From Enterobacter pseudoroggenkampii (GTDB taxonomy: Bacteria; Pseudomonadota; Gammaproteobacteria; Enterobacterales; Enterobacteriaceae): DNA of 64,000 bases. The DNA lies in the NCBI RefSeq assembly GCF_026420145.1, contig NZ_JAPMLV010000003.1, positions 62,001 through 126,000 on the forward strand, in the 5' to 3' direction. Within the stretch, counting starts at the first letter, position 1. Each line of letters starts with the position of its first letter. The notes beneath the pieces are model-generated. The model saw only the letters and a list, made by a program, of their open reading frames with translations. It was not told the origin of the DNA and did not search any database. This document shows positions 12,749-22,020 of the stretch, one piece after another. Position numbers and translations under genes: made by a program.

Positions 12749-13582
12749 TTACGCCAGGCGCAGCAGAATGGCGCCGCCGGCAATGCCCAGCGCCGCCGCG
12801 ATGCGCAGGCCCGCAACCTTCTCTTTTAAAAGCAAAAAAGCGATCAGCGCGCCAAAGAGTATGGAGGTTTCCCGCAGAGCCGCGACCACCGCCAGCGGTG
12901 CCTGCGTCATTGCCCACAGCGCCAGACCATATGAGCCCATCGTGCCAACGCCGCCGAGCAACCCCTTTTTCCAGTGCAGACGCAGGTAGCCGGACGCCTC
13001 GCGCCGACGCGCCACCATCGCCCAGCTCAGCAGGCAGAAACCGTTCATAAAGAAGGTCCATAGCGTATAGCCCAGCGCGGTGTCCGACAGCCGTACGCCG
13101 GTGCCGTCCACCAGCGTATATCCGGCAATAAAACAGGCGTTCAGCAGCGCCAGCCAGATCCCTTTCCGCGACTGCGTGCGCCCGTTCATCGCCATCGCCA
13201 GAATCGACAGGCAAATTACCCCGATCCCGGACCAGGCGAGCCACGAAAGGCTATCGCCGAGCGCCAGCACGCTGATCAGCGCCACCAGCAGCGGGGCGGT
13301 GCCGCGCATCAGCGGGTAGGTCTGGCTCATGTCGGAGACCTGATAGGTTTTCGCTACCAGCACGGTGTACACCACCTGCAAGGCGCAGGAAACAATCAAA
13401 AACGGCCAGCTTGCGGCAGAGGGCTGTGGAGAAAACGGCAGTAAGACCAGAGCGATAACCGTGGCGGAGCCGCTGACGCTTATGGCGGAATAGAGCTTGT
13501 CCGTTCCGGCCTTAACGATGGCGTTCCAGCTGGCATGCAGCAGTGCGGCGAACAGCAAAATGCAGAAAACGATGATGGTCAT
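12749..13582 (-). CDS. EamA/DMT family transporter
   Basis: Inner-membrane protein of 277 residues with about ten hydrophobic helices in two EamA halves. MRGTAPLLVALIS in the first half and ALRETSILFGALIAFLLLKE in the second are typical of the drug/metabolite transporter family. The substrate is unknown. Monocistronic, 175 bp upstream of emrD on the same strand. Confidence 0.85.
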   Translation of the reverse strand: MTIIVFCILLFAALLHASWNAIVKAGTDKLYSAISVSGSATVIALVLLPFSPQPSAASWPFLIVSCALQVVYTVLVAKTYQVSDMSQTYPLMRGTAPLLVALISVLALGDSLSWLAWSGIGVICLSILAMAMNGRTQSRKGIWLALLNACFIAGYTLVDGTGVRLSDTALGYTLWTFFMNGFCLLSWAMVARRREASGYLRLHWKKGLLGGVGTMGSYGLALWAMTQAPLAVVAALRETSILFGALIAFLLLKEKVAGLRIAAALGIAGGAILLRLA

Positions 13583-13644
13583 GGCGTATCGGGCGGTGAA
13601 TTGTCACTCAACTGTAACATTCACACCCTGATGCTGCCAGCCGC

Positions 13645-14091
13645 TTACACCGCACAAAAAAGGCGGTGCGTCACCCGCGGTTCGTCCGAGACCAGCGTAA
13701 AACCTGCCCGGCGATAAAACCCATAGGCAGCGTCCGGCGCATGGGTATTGAGGAAATCAAACCAGATGCTGGCATCGGCCATTACCACGGTTAAAAGCTG
13801 TTTGCCAATGCCCAGCCCGCGGCACTTCTCGCTGACGTAGAGATGGCGAATACGTCCGGCGCGCGGCTGCTGGCTGAACGGATCGCGGTTGAGGCCGCAC
13901 ACGCCGACCAGCTTGCCGTTGAGAAACGCACCCAGCAGCTTTTCACCCGGTGCGTTAAAGCGGTTCTCACCACGCTGCCAGTTCTCTTCCAGCCTGCGCA
14001 GCATGTTGAAATTCAATGCGATACTTTCCGCCTTCAGGGCGATATACCCCGGCTCATCCGGTGTGACAGGCTCAATCAACAGACGCGACAT
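13645..14091 (-). CDS. GNAT family N-acetyltransferase
   Basis: Predicted acetyltransferase of 148 residues. The acetyl-CoA loop is RGLGIGKQL at about residue 90, preceded by the strand RIRHLYVSEK and followed by YGFYRRAGF. The acceptor is unknown. GAGGGAA lies 6 bases before the ATG. It stands between emrD-side genes and tisB, all on the minus strand. Confidence 0.85.
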   Translation of the reverse strand: MSRLLIEPVTPDEPGYIALKAESIALNFNMLRRLEENWQRGENRFNAPGEKLLGAFLNGKLVGVCGLNRDPFSQQPRAGRIRHLYVSEKCRGLGIGKQLLTVVMADASIWFDFLNTHAPDAAYGFYRRAGFTLVSDEPRVTHRLFCAV

Positions 14092-14110
14092 AGCATTCCC
14101 TCGTTATTAA

Positions 14111-14134
14111 AGAGGGGCGGTTGCCCGCCCCTCT
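14111..14134 (-). terminator. tisB mRNA terminator
   Basis: Minus-strand hairpin of AGAGGGGCGG and its complement, followed by TTTAAT, 22 bases after the tisB stop. Confidence 0.65.
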
Positions 14135-14155
14135 CAGGTGCGACTTGAACCTGAA

Positions 14156-14245
14156 TTACCGAAGGAATTTCAGGACAGCATCAAGCAGTTGCAGTACAGC
14201 AACAATGAGTTTGAGGATAAGTATCACCATATCCACTACGCTCAT
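14156..14245 (-). CDS. tisB: type I toxin TisB
   Basis: Hydrophobic 29-residue peptide; the core ILILKLIVAVLQLLDAVLK matches E. coli TisB almost residue for residue, and the length is identical. TisB inserts in the inner membrane during the SOS response, collapses the proton motive force and promotes persistence. The ATG at 14245 is preceded by AAAGGAG. Its mRNA leader runs back to the LexA-controlled promoter near 14440 and contains the IstR-1 target. The gene is short enough to be missed by length-limited gene finders. Confidence 0.93.
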   Translation of the reverse strand: MSVVDMVILILKLIVAVLQLLDAVLKFLR

Positions 14246-14316
14246 ACGCGTCTCCTTTTGGTTAAAAGGAGCACGATGCTGGCGTACCTTTCCGCCGCCT
14301 GTTGCCAGCACCTGGA

Positions 14317-14334
14317 TTGACGTAACACAGTGTG
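14317..14334 (-). promoter_or_regulatory. IstR-1 pairing site in tisB leader mRNA
   Basis: The plus strand reads TTGACGTAACACAGTGTG here and again at 14563-14580, the 5' end of IstR-1. The tisB leader is transcribed from the minus strand, so it carries the perfect 18-nt complement of the antitoxin RNA. Confidence 0.9.
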
Positions 14335-14434
14335 CTCACTTCAGGGGTTAAGGCACTGACGGCACCACCCGTTTCAGCCAGGACTTCGTTGCGCCGGTAG
14401 AACTGCGGCCCCCTCGCTCACTGCGAACACCCTC

Positions 14435-14464
14435 AGTATAGATAAATACTGTATGTATGAACAG
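14435..14464 (-). promoter_or_regulatory. LexA box and tisB promoter
   Basis: CTGTATGTATGAACAG at 14449-14464 is a perfect CTGT-N8-ACAG SOS box. Reading the minus strand, TGTTCA (14463-14458) and TATACT (14440-14435) are 17 bp apart and make a promoter overlapped by the box. In E. coli the same LexA site also controls the longer RNA IstR-2. Confidence 0.85.
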
Positions 14465-14526
14465 TATTTTTTGGACAAAAATCGAAAGGCGATCCATACT
14501 CAAAAACGTCAAAATCCGTGCCGGAA

Positions 14527-14555
14527 TTGCGCGTTCGTCTTCGATCGCGTATACT
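14527..14555 (+). promoter_or_regulatory. istR-1 promoter
   Basis: TTGCGC (14527-14532) and TATACT (14550-14555) have a 17-bp spacer, 7 bases ahead of the IstR-1 start. No LexA box overlaps it, consistent with constitutive expression. Confidence 0.8.
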
Positions 14556-14561
14556 TTTTGC

Positions 14562-14638
14562 GTTGACGTAACACAGTGTGTTCTGCGGCAACCAACCGCA
14601 AAACCCTGATAAAAACCTCGCTTAGGCGGGGTTTTTTG
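14562..14638 (+). ncRNA. istR: IstR-1 antitoxin sRNA
   Basis: RNA of about 75 nt starting GUUGACGUAACAC and ending in a terminator with stem CCTCGC/GCGGGG and TTTTTT. The 5' 18 nt are complementary to the tisB leader. In E. coli, pairing blocks the ribosome standby site of tisAB mRNA and leads to RNase III cleavage. Placement between tisB and ivbL is the same as in E. coli. Confidence 0.88.
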
Positions 14639-14766
14639 TTTTCACCACCCAACAAACGAAACGTGATCCCTGACGCATTTTTGCGCAGATGAAAATTTTT
14701 CCATTGTCACGCTCGAAAACCTGTGTTTGTATAAATTCAATCAATGAATCCAAACACAGGTCCCCA

Positions 14767-14865
14767 ATGACTTCATCCATCTTCACTTCGACTCTACTAA
14801 AAACTGCGCAACCAGCCGCAGTGGTCGTCGTGCGTGTGGTGGTGGTCGTCGGCAATGCGCCGTAG
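14767..14865 (+). CDS. ivbL: ilvBN operon leader peptide
   Basis: Leader of 32 residues, the E. coli length. The stretch AAVVVVRVVVVVGNAP contains nine valines, the control codons, with two leucines upstream. Ribosome stalling at Val (and Leu) codons prevents formation of the terminator at 14891-14924 when these amino acids are scarce. TTGTCA at 14704 and a TATAAA-like element near 14730 are a possible promoter. Confidence 0.95.
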   Translation: MTSSIFTSTLLKTAQPAAVVVVRVVVVVGNAP

Positions 14866-14890
14866 GGACTGGATCAACACACGAATCCAA

Positions 14891-14924
14891 AACCCCGCCG
14901 GCGCAAACCGGGCGGGGTTTTTCG
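14891..14924 (+). terminator. ilvB attenuator
   Basis: The stem AACCCCGCC/GGGCGGGGTT is followed by TTTTTCG. It lies between the valine-rich leader peptide and ilvB, as expected for transcription attenuation. Confidence 0.9.
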
Positions 14925-14971
14925 TTTAAGAGCCTCCCCGGAAAGTCGGCCCAGAAGAAAAGGACTGGAGC

Positions 14972-16660
14972 ATGGCAAGTTCGGGCACAACATCCAACAA
15001 GACGCGTTTTACTGGCGCGCAGCTGATCGTTCATCTGCTGGAGCGACAGGGCATCACCACGGTTGCGGGCATCCCCGGCGGCACGGTGTTGCCGCTGTAC
15101 GATGCGTTAAGCCAAAGCACGCAGATCCGCCACGTCCTGGCACGCCACGAGCAGGGGGCAGGCTTTATCGCTCAGGGCATGGCGCGTACCCAGGGTAAAC
15201 CGGCGGTCTGTATGGCCTGCAGCGGGCCGGGCGCAACCAACCTGGTGACCGCCATCGCCGACGCGCGCCTCGACTCCATTCCGCTGATCTGCATTACCGG
15301 CCAGGTGCCGTCCTCGATGATCGGCACCGATGCGTTCCAGGAAGTGGATACCTACGGCATCTCTATCCCCATCACCAAACATAACTATTTAGTTCGCGAT
15401 ATCAGCGAACTTCCTCAGGTTATCAGCGATGCGTTCCGCATTGCGCAGTCCGGCCGCCCGGGCCCGGTGTGGATAGACATTCCTAAGGATGTCCAGACCG
15501 CAGAGATCGAGATCGACGTGCTGCCGGAGCCGGGCGACCGTGCCCCCGCGCCAGCATTCAGCGCTGAGAGCGTGCGCGATGCTGCCGCCATGATCAATGC
15601 CGCTAAACGTCCGGTGCTCTATCTGGGCGGCGGGGCGATTAACGCTGCGGATGAAATCCGTGAGTTTGCGGAAAAAGCCAACCTGCCGACCACCATGACC
15701 CTGATGGCGCTGGGCATGCTGCCAAAAGCGCACCCGCTGTCCCTGGGGATGCTGGGCATGCACGGCGCGCGCAGCACCAACTACATCCTGCAAGAGGCGG
15801 ATTTGCTGATTGTTATGGGCGCGCGTTTTGATGACCGGGCGATTGGCAAAACCGAGCAGTTCTGCCCGAACGCGAAAATCATTCACGTGGATATCGACCG
15901 CGCCGAGCTGGGTAAAATCAAGCAGCCGCACGTGGCGATTCAGGGCGACGTGGCCGAAGTGCTGGCGCAGCTGATCCCGCAGACGGACGCAACCGACCGC
16001 GCCGACTGGCGCCAGCTGGTGGCCGATCTGCAGCGCGAGTTCCCGGGCGCGATCCCAACTGAAGGCGACCCGCTGAGCCATTACGGCCTGATCAACGCCG
16101 TGGCCGCCTGCGTGGACGACAGCGCGATTATCACCACCGACGTGGGACAGCATCAGATGTGGACCGCCCAGGCCTACCCGCTGAACCGTCCACGCCAGTG
16201 GCTGACCTCCGGCGGTCTGGGAACCATGGGCTTTGGTCTGCCTGCAGCAGTTGGTGCGGCGCTGGCGAATCCGGACCGCAAGGTCATCTGCTTCTCCGGC
16301 GACGGCAGCCTGATGATGAACATTCAGGAGATGGCGACCGCGGCCGAAAACCAGTTAGACGTGAAAATCATCCTGATGAACAACGAGGCGCTGGGTCTGG
16401 TGCATCAGCAGCAGAGCCTGTTCTACAAGCAGGGCGTGTTTGCGGCGACCTACCCGGGAATGATTAACTTTATGCAGATTGCCGCCGGTTTTGGCCTGCA
16501 CACCTGCGATCTGAACGCTGAAGAGGATGCCCACGCTGCGCTGCAGGCGGCGATTTCTCGCCCTGGCCCGGCGCTGATCCACGTGCGTATCGACCCTGAA
16601 CAAAAAGTGTATCCGATGGTGCCGCCGGGTGCGGCAAATACTGAGATGGTGGGAGAATAA
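14972..16660 (+). CDS. ilvB: acetolactate synthase I large subunit
   Basis: ThDP, FAD and Mg-dependent enzyme making acetolactate or acetohydroxybutyrate, the first common step of valine, leucine and isoleucine synthesis. It is 562 residues as in E. coli. The catalytic Glu is in RHEQGAGFIAQG, and the ThDP motif is GDGSLMMNIQEMATAAENQL near residue 445. AAGGACTGGAGC precedes the ATG. Followed after 3 bases by ilvN. Confidence 0.97.
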   Translation: MASSGTTSNKTRFTGAQLIVHLLERQGITTVAGIPGGTVLPLYDALSQSTQIRHVLARHEQGAGFIAQGMARTQGKPAVCMACSGPGATNLVTAIADARLDSIPLICITGQVPSSMIGTDAFQEVDTYGISIPITKHNYLVRDISELPQVISDAFRIAQSGRPGPVWIDIPKDVQTAEIEIDVLPEPGDRAPAPAFSAESVRDAAAMINAAKRPVLYLGGGAINAADEIREFAEKANLPTTMTLMALGMLPKAHPLSLGMLGMHGARSTNYILQEADLLIVMGARFDDRAIGKTEQFCPNAKIIHVDIDRAELGKIKQPHVAIQGDVAEVLAQLIPQTDATDRADWRQLVADLQREFPGAIPTEGDPLSHYGLINAVAACVDDSAIITTDVGQHQMWTAQAYPLNRPRQWLTSGGLGTMGFGLPAAVGAALANPDRKVICFSGDGSLMMNIQEMATAAENQLDVKIILMNNEALGLVHQQQSLFYKQGVFAATYPGMINFMQIAAGFGLHTCDLNAEEDAHAALQAAISRPGPALIHVRIDPEQKVYPMVPPGAANTEMVGE

Positions 16661-16663
16661 GCC

Positions 16664-16951
16664 ATGCAGAAACAACATGATAACGTCATTCTGGAACTCA
16701 CCGTCCGCAACCACCCTGGCGTCATGACCCACGTCTGCGGGCTGTTTGCCCGCCGGGCGTTTAACGTGGAAGGCATTCTTTGTCTGCCGATTCAGGGCAG
16801 CGAGCACAGCCGAATCTGGCTACTGGTCAACGATGACCAGCGTCTGGAGCAGATGATGGCGCAGATCGACAAGCTGGAGGACGTCACCAACGTGGCGCGT
16901 AACCAGTCCGATCCCACCATGTTTAACAAAATTGCGGTGTTTTTCGAATAG
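16664..16951 (+). CDS. ilvN: acetolactate synthase I regulatory subunit
   Basis: ACT-domain regulatory subunit of 95 residues (96 in E. coli) that activates IlvB and confers valine feedback inhibition. The ACT glycine motif [16 protein letters not shown] begins at about residue 14. Three bases separate it from ilvB. Confidence 0.95.
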   Translation: MQKQHDNVILELTVRNHPGVMTHVCGLFARRAFNVEGILCLPIQGSEHSRIWLLVNDDQRLEQMMAQIDKLEDVTNVARNQSDPTMFNKIAVFFE

Positions 16952-16980
16952 ATCGCTTAAGGTAAGCGTCTTTCGCTCTT

Positions 16981-17012
16981 GTAGGCCGGATAAGCGCAGC
17001 GCCATCCGGCGT
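16981..17012. repeat. REP element
   Basis: GTAGGCCGGATAAGCGCAGC-GCCATCCGGC, the classic enterobacterial REP sequence, in the ilvN-uhpA gap. Confidence 0.85.
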
Positions 17013-17033
17013 TTTCAGACCGCAGGAAGACAC

Positions 17034-17627
17034 ATGACCACCATCGCCCTTATCGACGACCACCTTATCGTCCGCTCTGGCTTTGCCCAGCTTCTCAACC
17101 TCGAACCAGATTTCCAGGTCGTGGCCGAGTTTGGCTCCGGTCGCGAGGCGCTGGCGGGCCTGCCGGGGCGCGGGGTGCAGGTCTGTATCTGCGACATCTC
17201 GATGCCGGATCTCTCCGGGCTGGAGCTGCTAAGCCAGCTGCCGAAAGGAATGTCGACGATTATGCTGTCTGTCCACGACAGCCCGGCGCTGGTCGAGCAG
17301 GCGCTCAACGCGGGGGCGCGCGGGTTTCTCTCCAAACGCTGTAGCCCGGACGAACTGATCGCCGCCGTGCGCACCGTCTCCACCGGCGGCTGCTATTTAA
17401 CGCCGGATATCGCCATCAAGCTGGCGGCCGGACGTCAGGATCCGCTCACCAGACGCGAGCGCCAGGTTGCGGAAAAACTCGCGCAGGGAATGTCGGTAAA
17501 AGAGATTGCCGCCGAGCTGGAACTGTCCCCGAAAACCGTACACGTTCACCGCGCCAACCTGATGGAAAAACTTAACGTCAGCAACGACGTCGAGCTGGCG
17601 CGCCGCATGTTCGACAGCTGGCAATGA
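17034..17627 (+). CDS. uhpA: response regulator UhpA
   Basis: Activates uhpT transcription when phosphorylated by UhpB. The receiver domain (1-120) has the phospho-aspartate D54 in CDISMPDL, K102-region FLSKRC, and acidic pair DD at 8-9. The LuxR/NarL helix-turn-helix is at about 135-197 ([25 protein letters not shown]). It is 197 residues (196 in E. coli). The ATG at 17034 follows GGAAG. Its stop overlaps the uhpB start as ATGA. Confidence 0.96.
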   Translation: MTTIALIDDHLIVRSGFAQLLNLEPDFQVVAEFGSGREALAGLPGRGVQVCICDISMPDLSGLELLSQLPKGMSTIMLSVHDSPALVEQALNAGARGFLSKRCSPDELIAAVRTVSTGGCYLTPDIAIKLAAGRQDPLTRRERQVAEKLAQGMSVKEIAAELELSPKTVHVHRANLMEKLNVSNDVELARRMFDSWQ

Positions 17628-19129
17628 GTCCCGTCTTTTCGCGGCTGATCGCCGTCGTTGCCAGCTTTTTTATCTTCTCCGCCGCGTGGTTCTGCTTATG
17701 GAGCATCAGCCTGCACCTGGTGGAACGCCCCGAACTGGCGGTGCTGCTGTTTCCCTTCGGCCTGCGACTGGGGCTCATGCTCCAGTGCCCGCGCGGATAC
17801 TGGCCGGTTTTGCTGGGCGCGGAGTGGCTGCTGCTGGTCTGGCTGGCGCAGGAAGTCGCTCTGGCGCACCTGCCATTATTGATGACCGGAAGCCTGCTCA
17901 CGCTGCTCCCTGTTGCCCTCATTTCCCGCTACCGTCACCAGCGCGACTGGCGCACGCTGCTGCGACAGGGGGCGGCGCTGATTGCCGCCGCGCTGCTGCA
18001 GTCCCTGCCGTGGGCGGGTGATAAGGAGATGCTCAACGCGCTGCTGCTGACCCTGACCGGCGGCCTGACCCTCGCGCCGACCTGCCTCGTCATCTGGCAT
18101 TACCTCACCAGTACCGTCTGGCAGCCGCTCGGCCCGGCGCTGGTTTCCCAACCGGTGAACTGGCGCGCCCGGCACCTCATCTGGTATCTGCTGCTGTTCG
18201 TGGTGAGCCTGTGGCTTCAGCTGGGTTTACCTGCCGAGCTTTCACGCTTTACCCCATTTTGCCTTGCGCTGCCGATTATCGCCCTGGCCTGGCACTACGG
18301 CTGGCAGGGAGCGCTGATCGCCACCCTGATGAACGCCATCGCGCTGATTGCCAGCCAGACCTGGCACGACCATCCTGTGGACCTGCTGCTTTCCCTGCTG
18401 GCCCAGAGCCTGACCGGGCTGCTGCTCGGCGCGGGCATTCAGCGCCTGCGCGAGCTGAACCAGTCCCTGCAAACCGAGCTGGCGCGCAACCGGCGTCTGG
18501 CTGAACGCCTGCTGGAGACCGAAGAGAGCGTGCGGCAGGAGGTCGCCCGCGAGCTGCACGATGATATCGGCCAGACGATCACCGCCATCCGCACCCAGGC
18601 GGGCATTGTCCAGCGTCTGGCGGCGGAAAACGCGGGCGTGAAGCAGGGCGGAGCGCATATCGAGCAGCTTTCGCTGGGCGTGTATGACTCGGTGCGACGC
18701 CTCCTCGGCAGGCTGCGTCCGCGTCAGCTCGACGACCTGTCGCTGGAGCAGGCTGTGCGTTCCCTGATGCGCGAGATGGAGCTGGAAAGCCGCGGCATTG
18801 TCAGCCATCTCGACTGGCGAATTAACGAATCTGTCCTGAGCGAAGGTCAGCGCGTGACGCTGTTCCGCGTCTGTCAGGAGGGGCTGAACAATATCGTCAA
18901 ACACGCCAGTGCCAGCGCGGTCACGATCCAGGGCTGGGAGCAGGACGAGCGCCTGATGCTGGTAATTGAAGACGACGGCTGTGGCCTGCCGCCGGGCTCC
19001 GGCCAGCAGGGCTTTGGCCTGGCGGGCATGCGCGAGCGCGTGAAGGCGCTCGGCGGCACGCTGAACCTCTCCTGCACCCACGGGACGCGCGTCAGCGTCA
19101 GCCTGCCGCTACGGAGCCACCATGTTTAA
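17624..19129 (+). CDS. uhpB: sensor histidine kinase UhpB
   Basis: Inner-membrane kinase of the hexose-phosphate response. Residues 1-275 are a MASE1-like membrane domain with about eight helices. The HisKA_3 dimerisation region follows with phospho-His H312 in [10 protein letters not shown], and the ATPase domain carries [12 protein letters not shown] and [11 protein letters not shown]. It is 501 residues (500 in E. coli). UhpB receives its signal through UhpC. It overlaps uhpA by 4 bp and uhpC by 8 bp. Confidence 0.96.
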   Translation: MSPVFSRLIAVVASFFIFSAAWFCLWSISLHLVERPELAVLLFPFGLRLGLMLQCPRGYWPVLLGAEWLLLVWLAQEVALAHLPLLMTGSLLTLLPVALISRYRHQRDWRTLLRQGAALIAAALLQSLPWAGDKEMLNALLLTLTGGLTLAPTCLVIWHYLTSTVWQPLGPALVSQPVNWRARHLIWYLLLFVVSLWLQLGLPAELSRFTPFCLALPIIALAWHYGWQGALIATLMNAIALIASQTWHDHPVDLLLSLLAQSLTGLLLGAGIQRLRELNQSLQTELARNRRLAERLLETEESVRQEVARELHDDIGQTITAIRTQAGIVQRLAAENAGVKQGGAHIEQLSLGVYDSVRRLLGRLRPRQLDDLSLEQAVRSLMREMELESRGIVSHLDWRINESVLSEGQRVTLFRVCQEGLNNIVKHASASAVTIQGWEQDERLMLVIEDDGCGLPPGSGQQGFGLAGMRERVKALGGTLNLSCTHGTRVSVSLPLRSHHV

Positions 19130-20432
19130 GACCCCCGCGAACGCCGCACCGATAGGTAACAAAGCGGAAATCGACGCCCGCTACCGCTACTGGCGTCGCC
19201 ATATTCTGATCGCTATCTGGCTCGGCTACGCGCTGTTCTACTTCACCCGCAAAAGCTTCAACGCCGCCGCGCCGGAGATCCTCGCCAGCGGCGTGATGAC
19301 GCGCACCGATATCGGCCTGCTGGCGACGCTGTTTTACATCACCTACGGCCTGTCGAAGTTCTTCTCCGGTATCGTCAGCGACCGCTCCAACGCACGCTAT
19401 TTTATGGGCGTTGGGCTGATCGCGACCGGGGTGGTGAACATTCTGTTTGGCTTCTCCACGTCGCTCTGGGCCTTCGCCCTGCTGTGGGCGCTGAACGCCT
19501 TTTTCCAGGGCTGGGGAGCGCCAGTCTGCGCCCGCCTGCTCACCGCCTGGTATTCGCGCAACGAGCGCGGCGGCTGGTGGGCAATCTGGAACACCGCGCA
19601 TAATGTCGGCGGGGCGCTGATCCCGATGGTGGTCGGTGCCGCAGCGCTGCACTACGGCTGGCGCGCGGGGATGATGATTGCCGGCGGGCTTGCCATTCTC
19701 GCCGGGCTGTTCCTCTGCTGGCGCCTGCGCGACAGGCCGCAAACCGTTGGCTTGCCCGCGGTGGGCGACTGGCGGCACGACGAGATGGAAATGGCGCAAC
19801 AGCAGGAGGGGGCGGGGCTGACGCGCAAAGAGATCCTCACCAAATATGTGCTGAAAAACCCGTATATCTGGCTGCTGTCGCTCTGCTACGTACTGGTTTA
19901 CGTGGTACGTGCGGCCATCAACGACTGGGGCAATCTGTACATGTCCGAGACGCTCGGCGTGGACCTGGTGACCGCCAACTCGGCGGTGACGATGTTCGAG
20001 CTGGGCGGGTTTATCGGCGCGCTGGTGGCGGGCTGGGGCTCGGACAAGCTGTTCAACGGCAACCGCGGCCCGATGAACCTGATATTCGCCGCCGGGATTT
20101 TGCTCTCCGTCGGCTCGCTGTGGCTGATGCCGTTCGCCAGCTACGTGATGCAGGCGGCGTGCTTCTTCACTACCGGCTTCTTCGTGTTTGGCCCGCAGAT
20201 GCTGATCGGCATGGCGGCGGCAGAGTGCTCGCACAAAGAGGCGGCAGGTGCGGCGACGGGCTTTGTCGGGTTGTTTGCCTACCTTGGCGCATCGCTCTCC
20301 GGCTGGCCGCTGGCGCGGGTGATCGACATCTGGCACTGGAGCGGATTCTTCGCGGTGATCGCCATCGCGGCGGGGATCTCCGCCCTGCTGCTGCTGCCGT
20401 TTTTGAACGCGCAGGCGCCGCGCGAAGCGTGA
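19122..20432 (+). CDS. uhpC: hexose-phosphate sensor UhpC
   Basis: MFS protein of 436 residues (439 in E. coli) that senses external glucose 6-phosphate and controls UhpB. It has 12 helices and the OPA-family motif [18 protein letters not shown]. The N-terminal dozen residues differ from E. coli, but [10 protein letters not shown] onwards aligns. The start lies inside the uhpB 3' end. Confidence 0.95.
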   Translation: MFKTPANAAPIGNKAEIDARYRYWRRHILIAIWLGYALFYFTRKSFNAAAPEILASGVMTRTDIGLLATLFYITYGLSKFFSGIVSDRSNARYFMGVGLIATGVVNILFGFSTSLWAFALLWALNAFFQGWGAPVCARLLTAWYSRNERGGWWAIWNTAHNVGGALIPMVVGAAALHYGWRAGMMIAGGLAILAGLFLCWRLRDRPQTVGLPAVGDWRHDEMEMAQQQEGAGLTRKEILTKYVLKNPYIWLLSLCYVLVYVVRAAINDWGNLYMSETLGVDLVTANSAVTMFELGGFIGALVAGWGSDKLFNGNRGPMNLIFAAGILLSVGSLWLMPFASYVMQAACFFTTGFFVFGPQMLIGMAAAECSHKEAAGAATGFVGLFAYLGASLSGWPLARVIDIWHWSGFFAVIAIAAGISALLLLPFLNAQAPREA

Positions 20433-20526
20433 CGCGCCTCACCTTTTGCTGCCGAGTGGCGCAAAACTAAGAAATTTTCCCGGTTTCACCTGGACGCTGT
20501 CTCAGGCATCTCTCCCGGCTGGTTTT

Positions 20527-20532
20527 TACAAT
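20527..20532 (+). promoter_or_regulatory. candidate uhpT promoter -10
   Basis: TACAAT lies 32 bp before the uhpT start in the 132-bp uhpC-uhpT gap. No good -35 is seen, as expected for an activator-dependent promoter. CACCTGG and the inverted CTCAGGC at about 20486-20507 could be UhpA sites; this is a guess from position. Confidence 0.35.
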
Positions 20533-20564
20533 GCTGCAAAAATCAGCTCAGGAGTAACTCAGTC

Positions 20565-21956
20565 ATGCTGGCCTTCTTAAATCAGGTGCGCAAGCCGACC
20601 CTGGATCTGCCGCTCGACGTGCGGCGCAAAATGTGGTTCAAACCGTTCATGCAGTCCTATCTGGTGGTCTTCATCGGCTACCTGACCATGTACCTGATCC
20701 GCAAAAACTTTAACATCGCGCAGAACGACATGATCTCCACCTACGGGCTGAGCATGACGCAGCTGGGGATGATTGGCCTGGGCTTCTCCATCACCTACGG
20801 CGTGGGTAAAACCGTCGTGTCCTACTACGCGGATGGCAAAAACACCAAGCAGTTCCTGCCGTTTATGCTGATCCTCTCCGCCATCTGTATGCTCGGCTTC
20901 AGCGCCAGCATGGGCGCAGGGTCCGTTAGCCTGTTCCTGATGATCGCCTTCTACGCCCTGAGCGGTTTCTTCCAGAGTACCGGCGGGTCGTGCAGCTACT
21001 CCACCATCACCAAATGGACCCCGCGCCGCAAGCGTGGTTCGTACCTCGGCATGTGGAACATCTCCCACAACCTCGGCGGTGCCGGTGCGGCTGGCGTGGC
21101 GCTGTTTGGCGCTAACTACCTGTTCGACGGCCACGTGATCGGTATGTTTATCTTCCCGTCGATTATCGCCCTGATTGTCGGCTTTATCGGCCTGCGCTAC
21201 GGCAGTGACTCCCCGGAATCGTACGGCCTCGGCAAAGCCGAAGAGCTGTTCGGCGAGGAGATCAGCGAAGAGGACAAAGAGACCGAAGAAAACGAGATGT
21301 CCAAATGGCAGATCTTTGTTGAGTACGTGCTGAAAAACAAAGTGATCTGGCTGCTGTGCTTCTCGAACATCTTCCTCTACGTCGTGCGTATCGGCATCGA
21401 CCAGTGGTCCACCGTGTACGCCTTCCAGGAGCTGAAGCTCTCTAAAGAGGTGGCGATTCAGGGCTTCACCCTGTTCGAAGTGGGCGCGCTGGTTGGTACC
21501 CTGCTGTGGGGCTGGCTCTCCGACCTCGCCAACGGCCGTCGCGCGCTGGTGGCCTGCGTCGCGCTGGCACTGATTATCGCCACGCTCGGCGTCTACCAGC
21601 ACGCCAGCAACCAGTACGTTTACCTGGCGTCACTGTTCGCGCTCGGCTTCCTGGTGTTTGGTCCGCAGTTGCTGATTGGCGTGGCAGCAGTGGGCTTCGT
21701 CCCGAAAAAAGCGATCGGCGCCGCCGATGGGATTAAGGGCACCTTCGCCTACCTGATCGGCGACAGCTTCGCCAAGCTGGGTCTGGGGATGATTGCTGAC
21801 GGCACGCCGATTTTCGGCCTCACCGGCTGGGCGGGCACCTTCGCGGCGCTGGATGCAGCAGCGATTGGCTGTATCGTCCTGATGGCGATGGTTGCCGTGC
21901 TGGAAGAACGTAAAATTCGCCGTGAGAATCGTGCGCAGAAATTAAAAACAGCCTGA
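20565..21956 (+). CDS. uhpT: hexose-phosphate:phosphate antiporter UhpT
   Basis: Organophosphate:phosphate antiporter of 463 residues (E. coli length) that imports glucose 6-phosphate and also carries fosfomycin. It starts [16 protein letters not shown], has [18 protein letters not shown] in helix 1 and 12 membrane segments. It has its own promoter region and ends at a strong terminator. Confidence 0.97.
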   Translation: MLAFLNQVRKPTLDLPLDVRRKMWFKPFMQSYLVVFIGYLTMYLIRKNFNIAQNDMISTYGLSMTQLGMIGLGFSITYGVGKTVVSYYADGKNTKQFLPFMLILSAICMLGFSASMGAGSVSLFLMIAFYALSGFFQSTGGSCSYSTITKWTPRRKRGSYLGMWNISHNLGGAGAAGVALFGANYLFDGHVIGMFIFPSIIALIVGFIGLRYGSDSPESYGLGKAEELFGEEISEEDKETEENEMSKWQIFVEYVLKNKVIWLLCFSNIFLYVVRIGIDQWSTVYAFQELKLSKEVAIQGFTLFEVGALVGTLLWGWLSDLANGRRALVACVALALIIATLGVYQHASNQYVYLASLFALGFLVFGPQLLIGVAAVGFVPKKAIGAADGIKGTFAYLIGDSFAKLGLGMIADGTPIFGLTGWAGTFAALDAAAIGCIVLMAMVAVLEERKIRRENRAQKLKTA

Positions 21957-21975
21957 GTGTGCAGGTAACTTCTTT

Positions 21976-22003
21976 GCCCGGTGTGTGATGCCGGGCTTTT
22001 TTT
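21976..22003 (+). terminator. uhpT terminator
   Basis: The stem GCCCGG/CCGGGC with a nine-base loop is followed by seven T, 20 bases after the uhpT stop. Confidence 0.85.
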
Positions 22004-22020
22004 ATTAGCTGAGTTAAGAC

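Noticed and set aside
12574..12816. Longer emrD start at 12816
   Set aside because: The extra 81 residues have no family match, whereas the ATG at 12573 gives the exact E. coli length and N-terminus.
14121..14351. Plus-strand reading frame opposite tisB
   Set aside because: It is antisense to a recognised 29-residue toxin and its leader and lacks a family match.
16159..16467. Overlapping frame inside ilvB
   Set aside because: Alternate-frame product of a highly conserved gene, no motifs.
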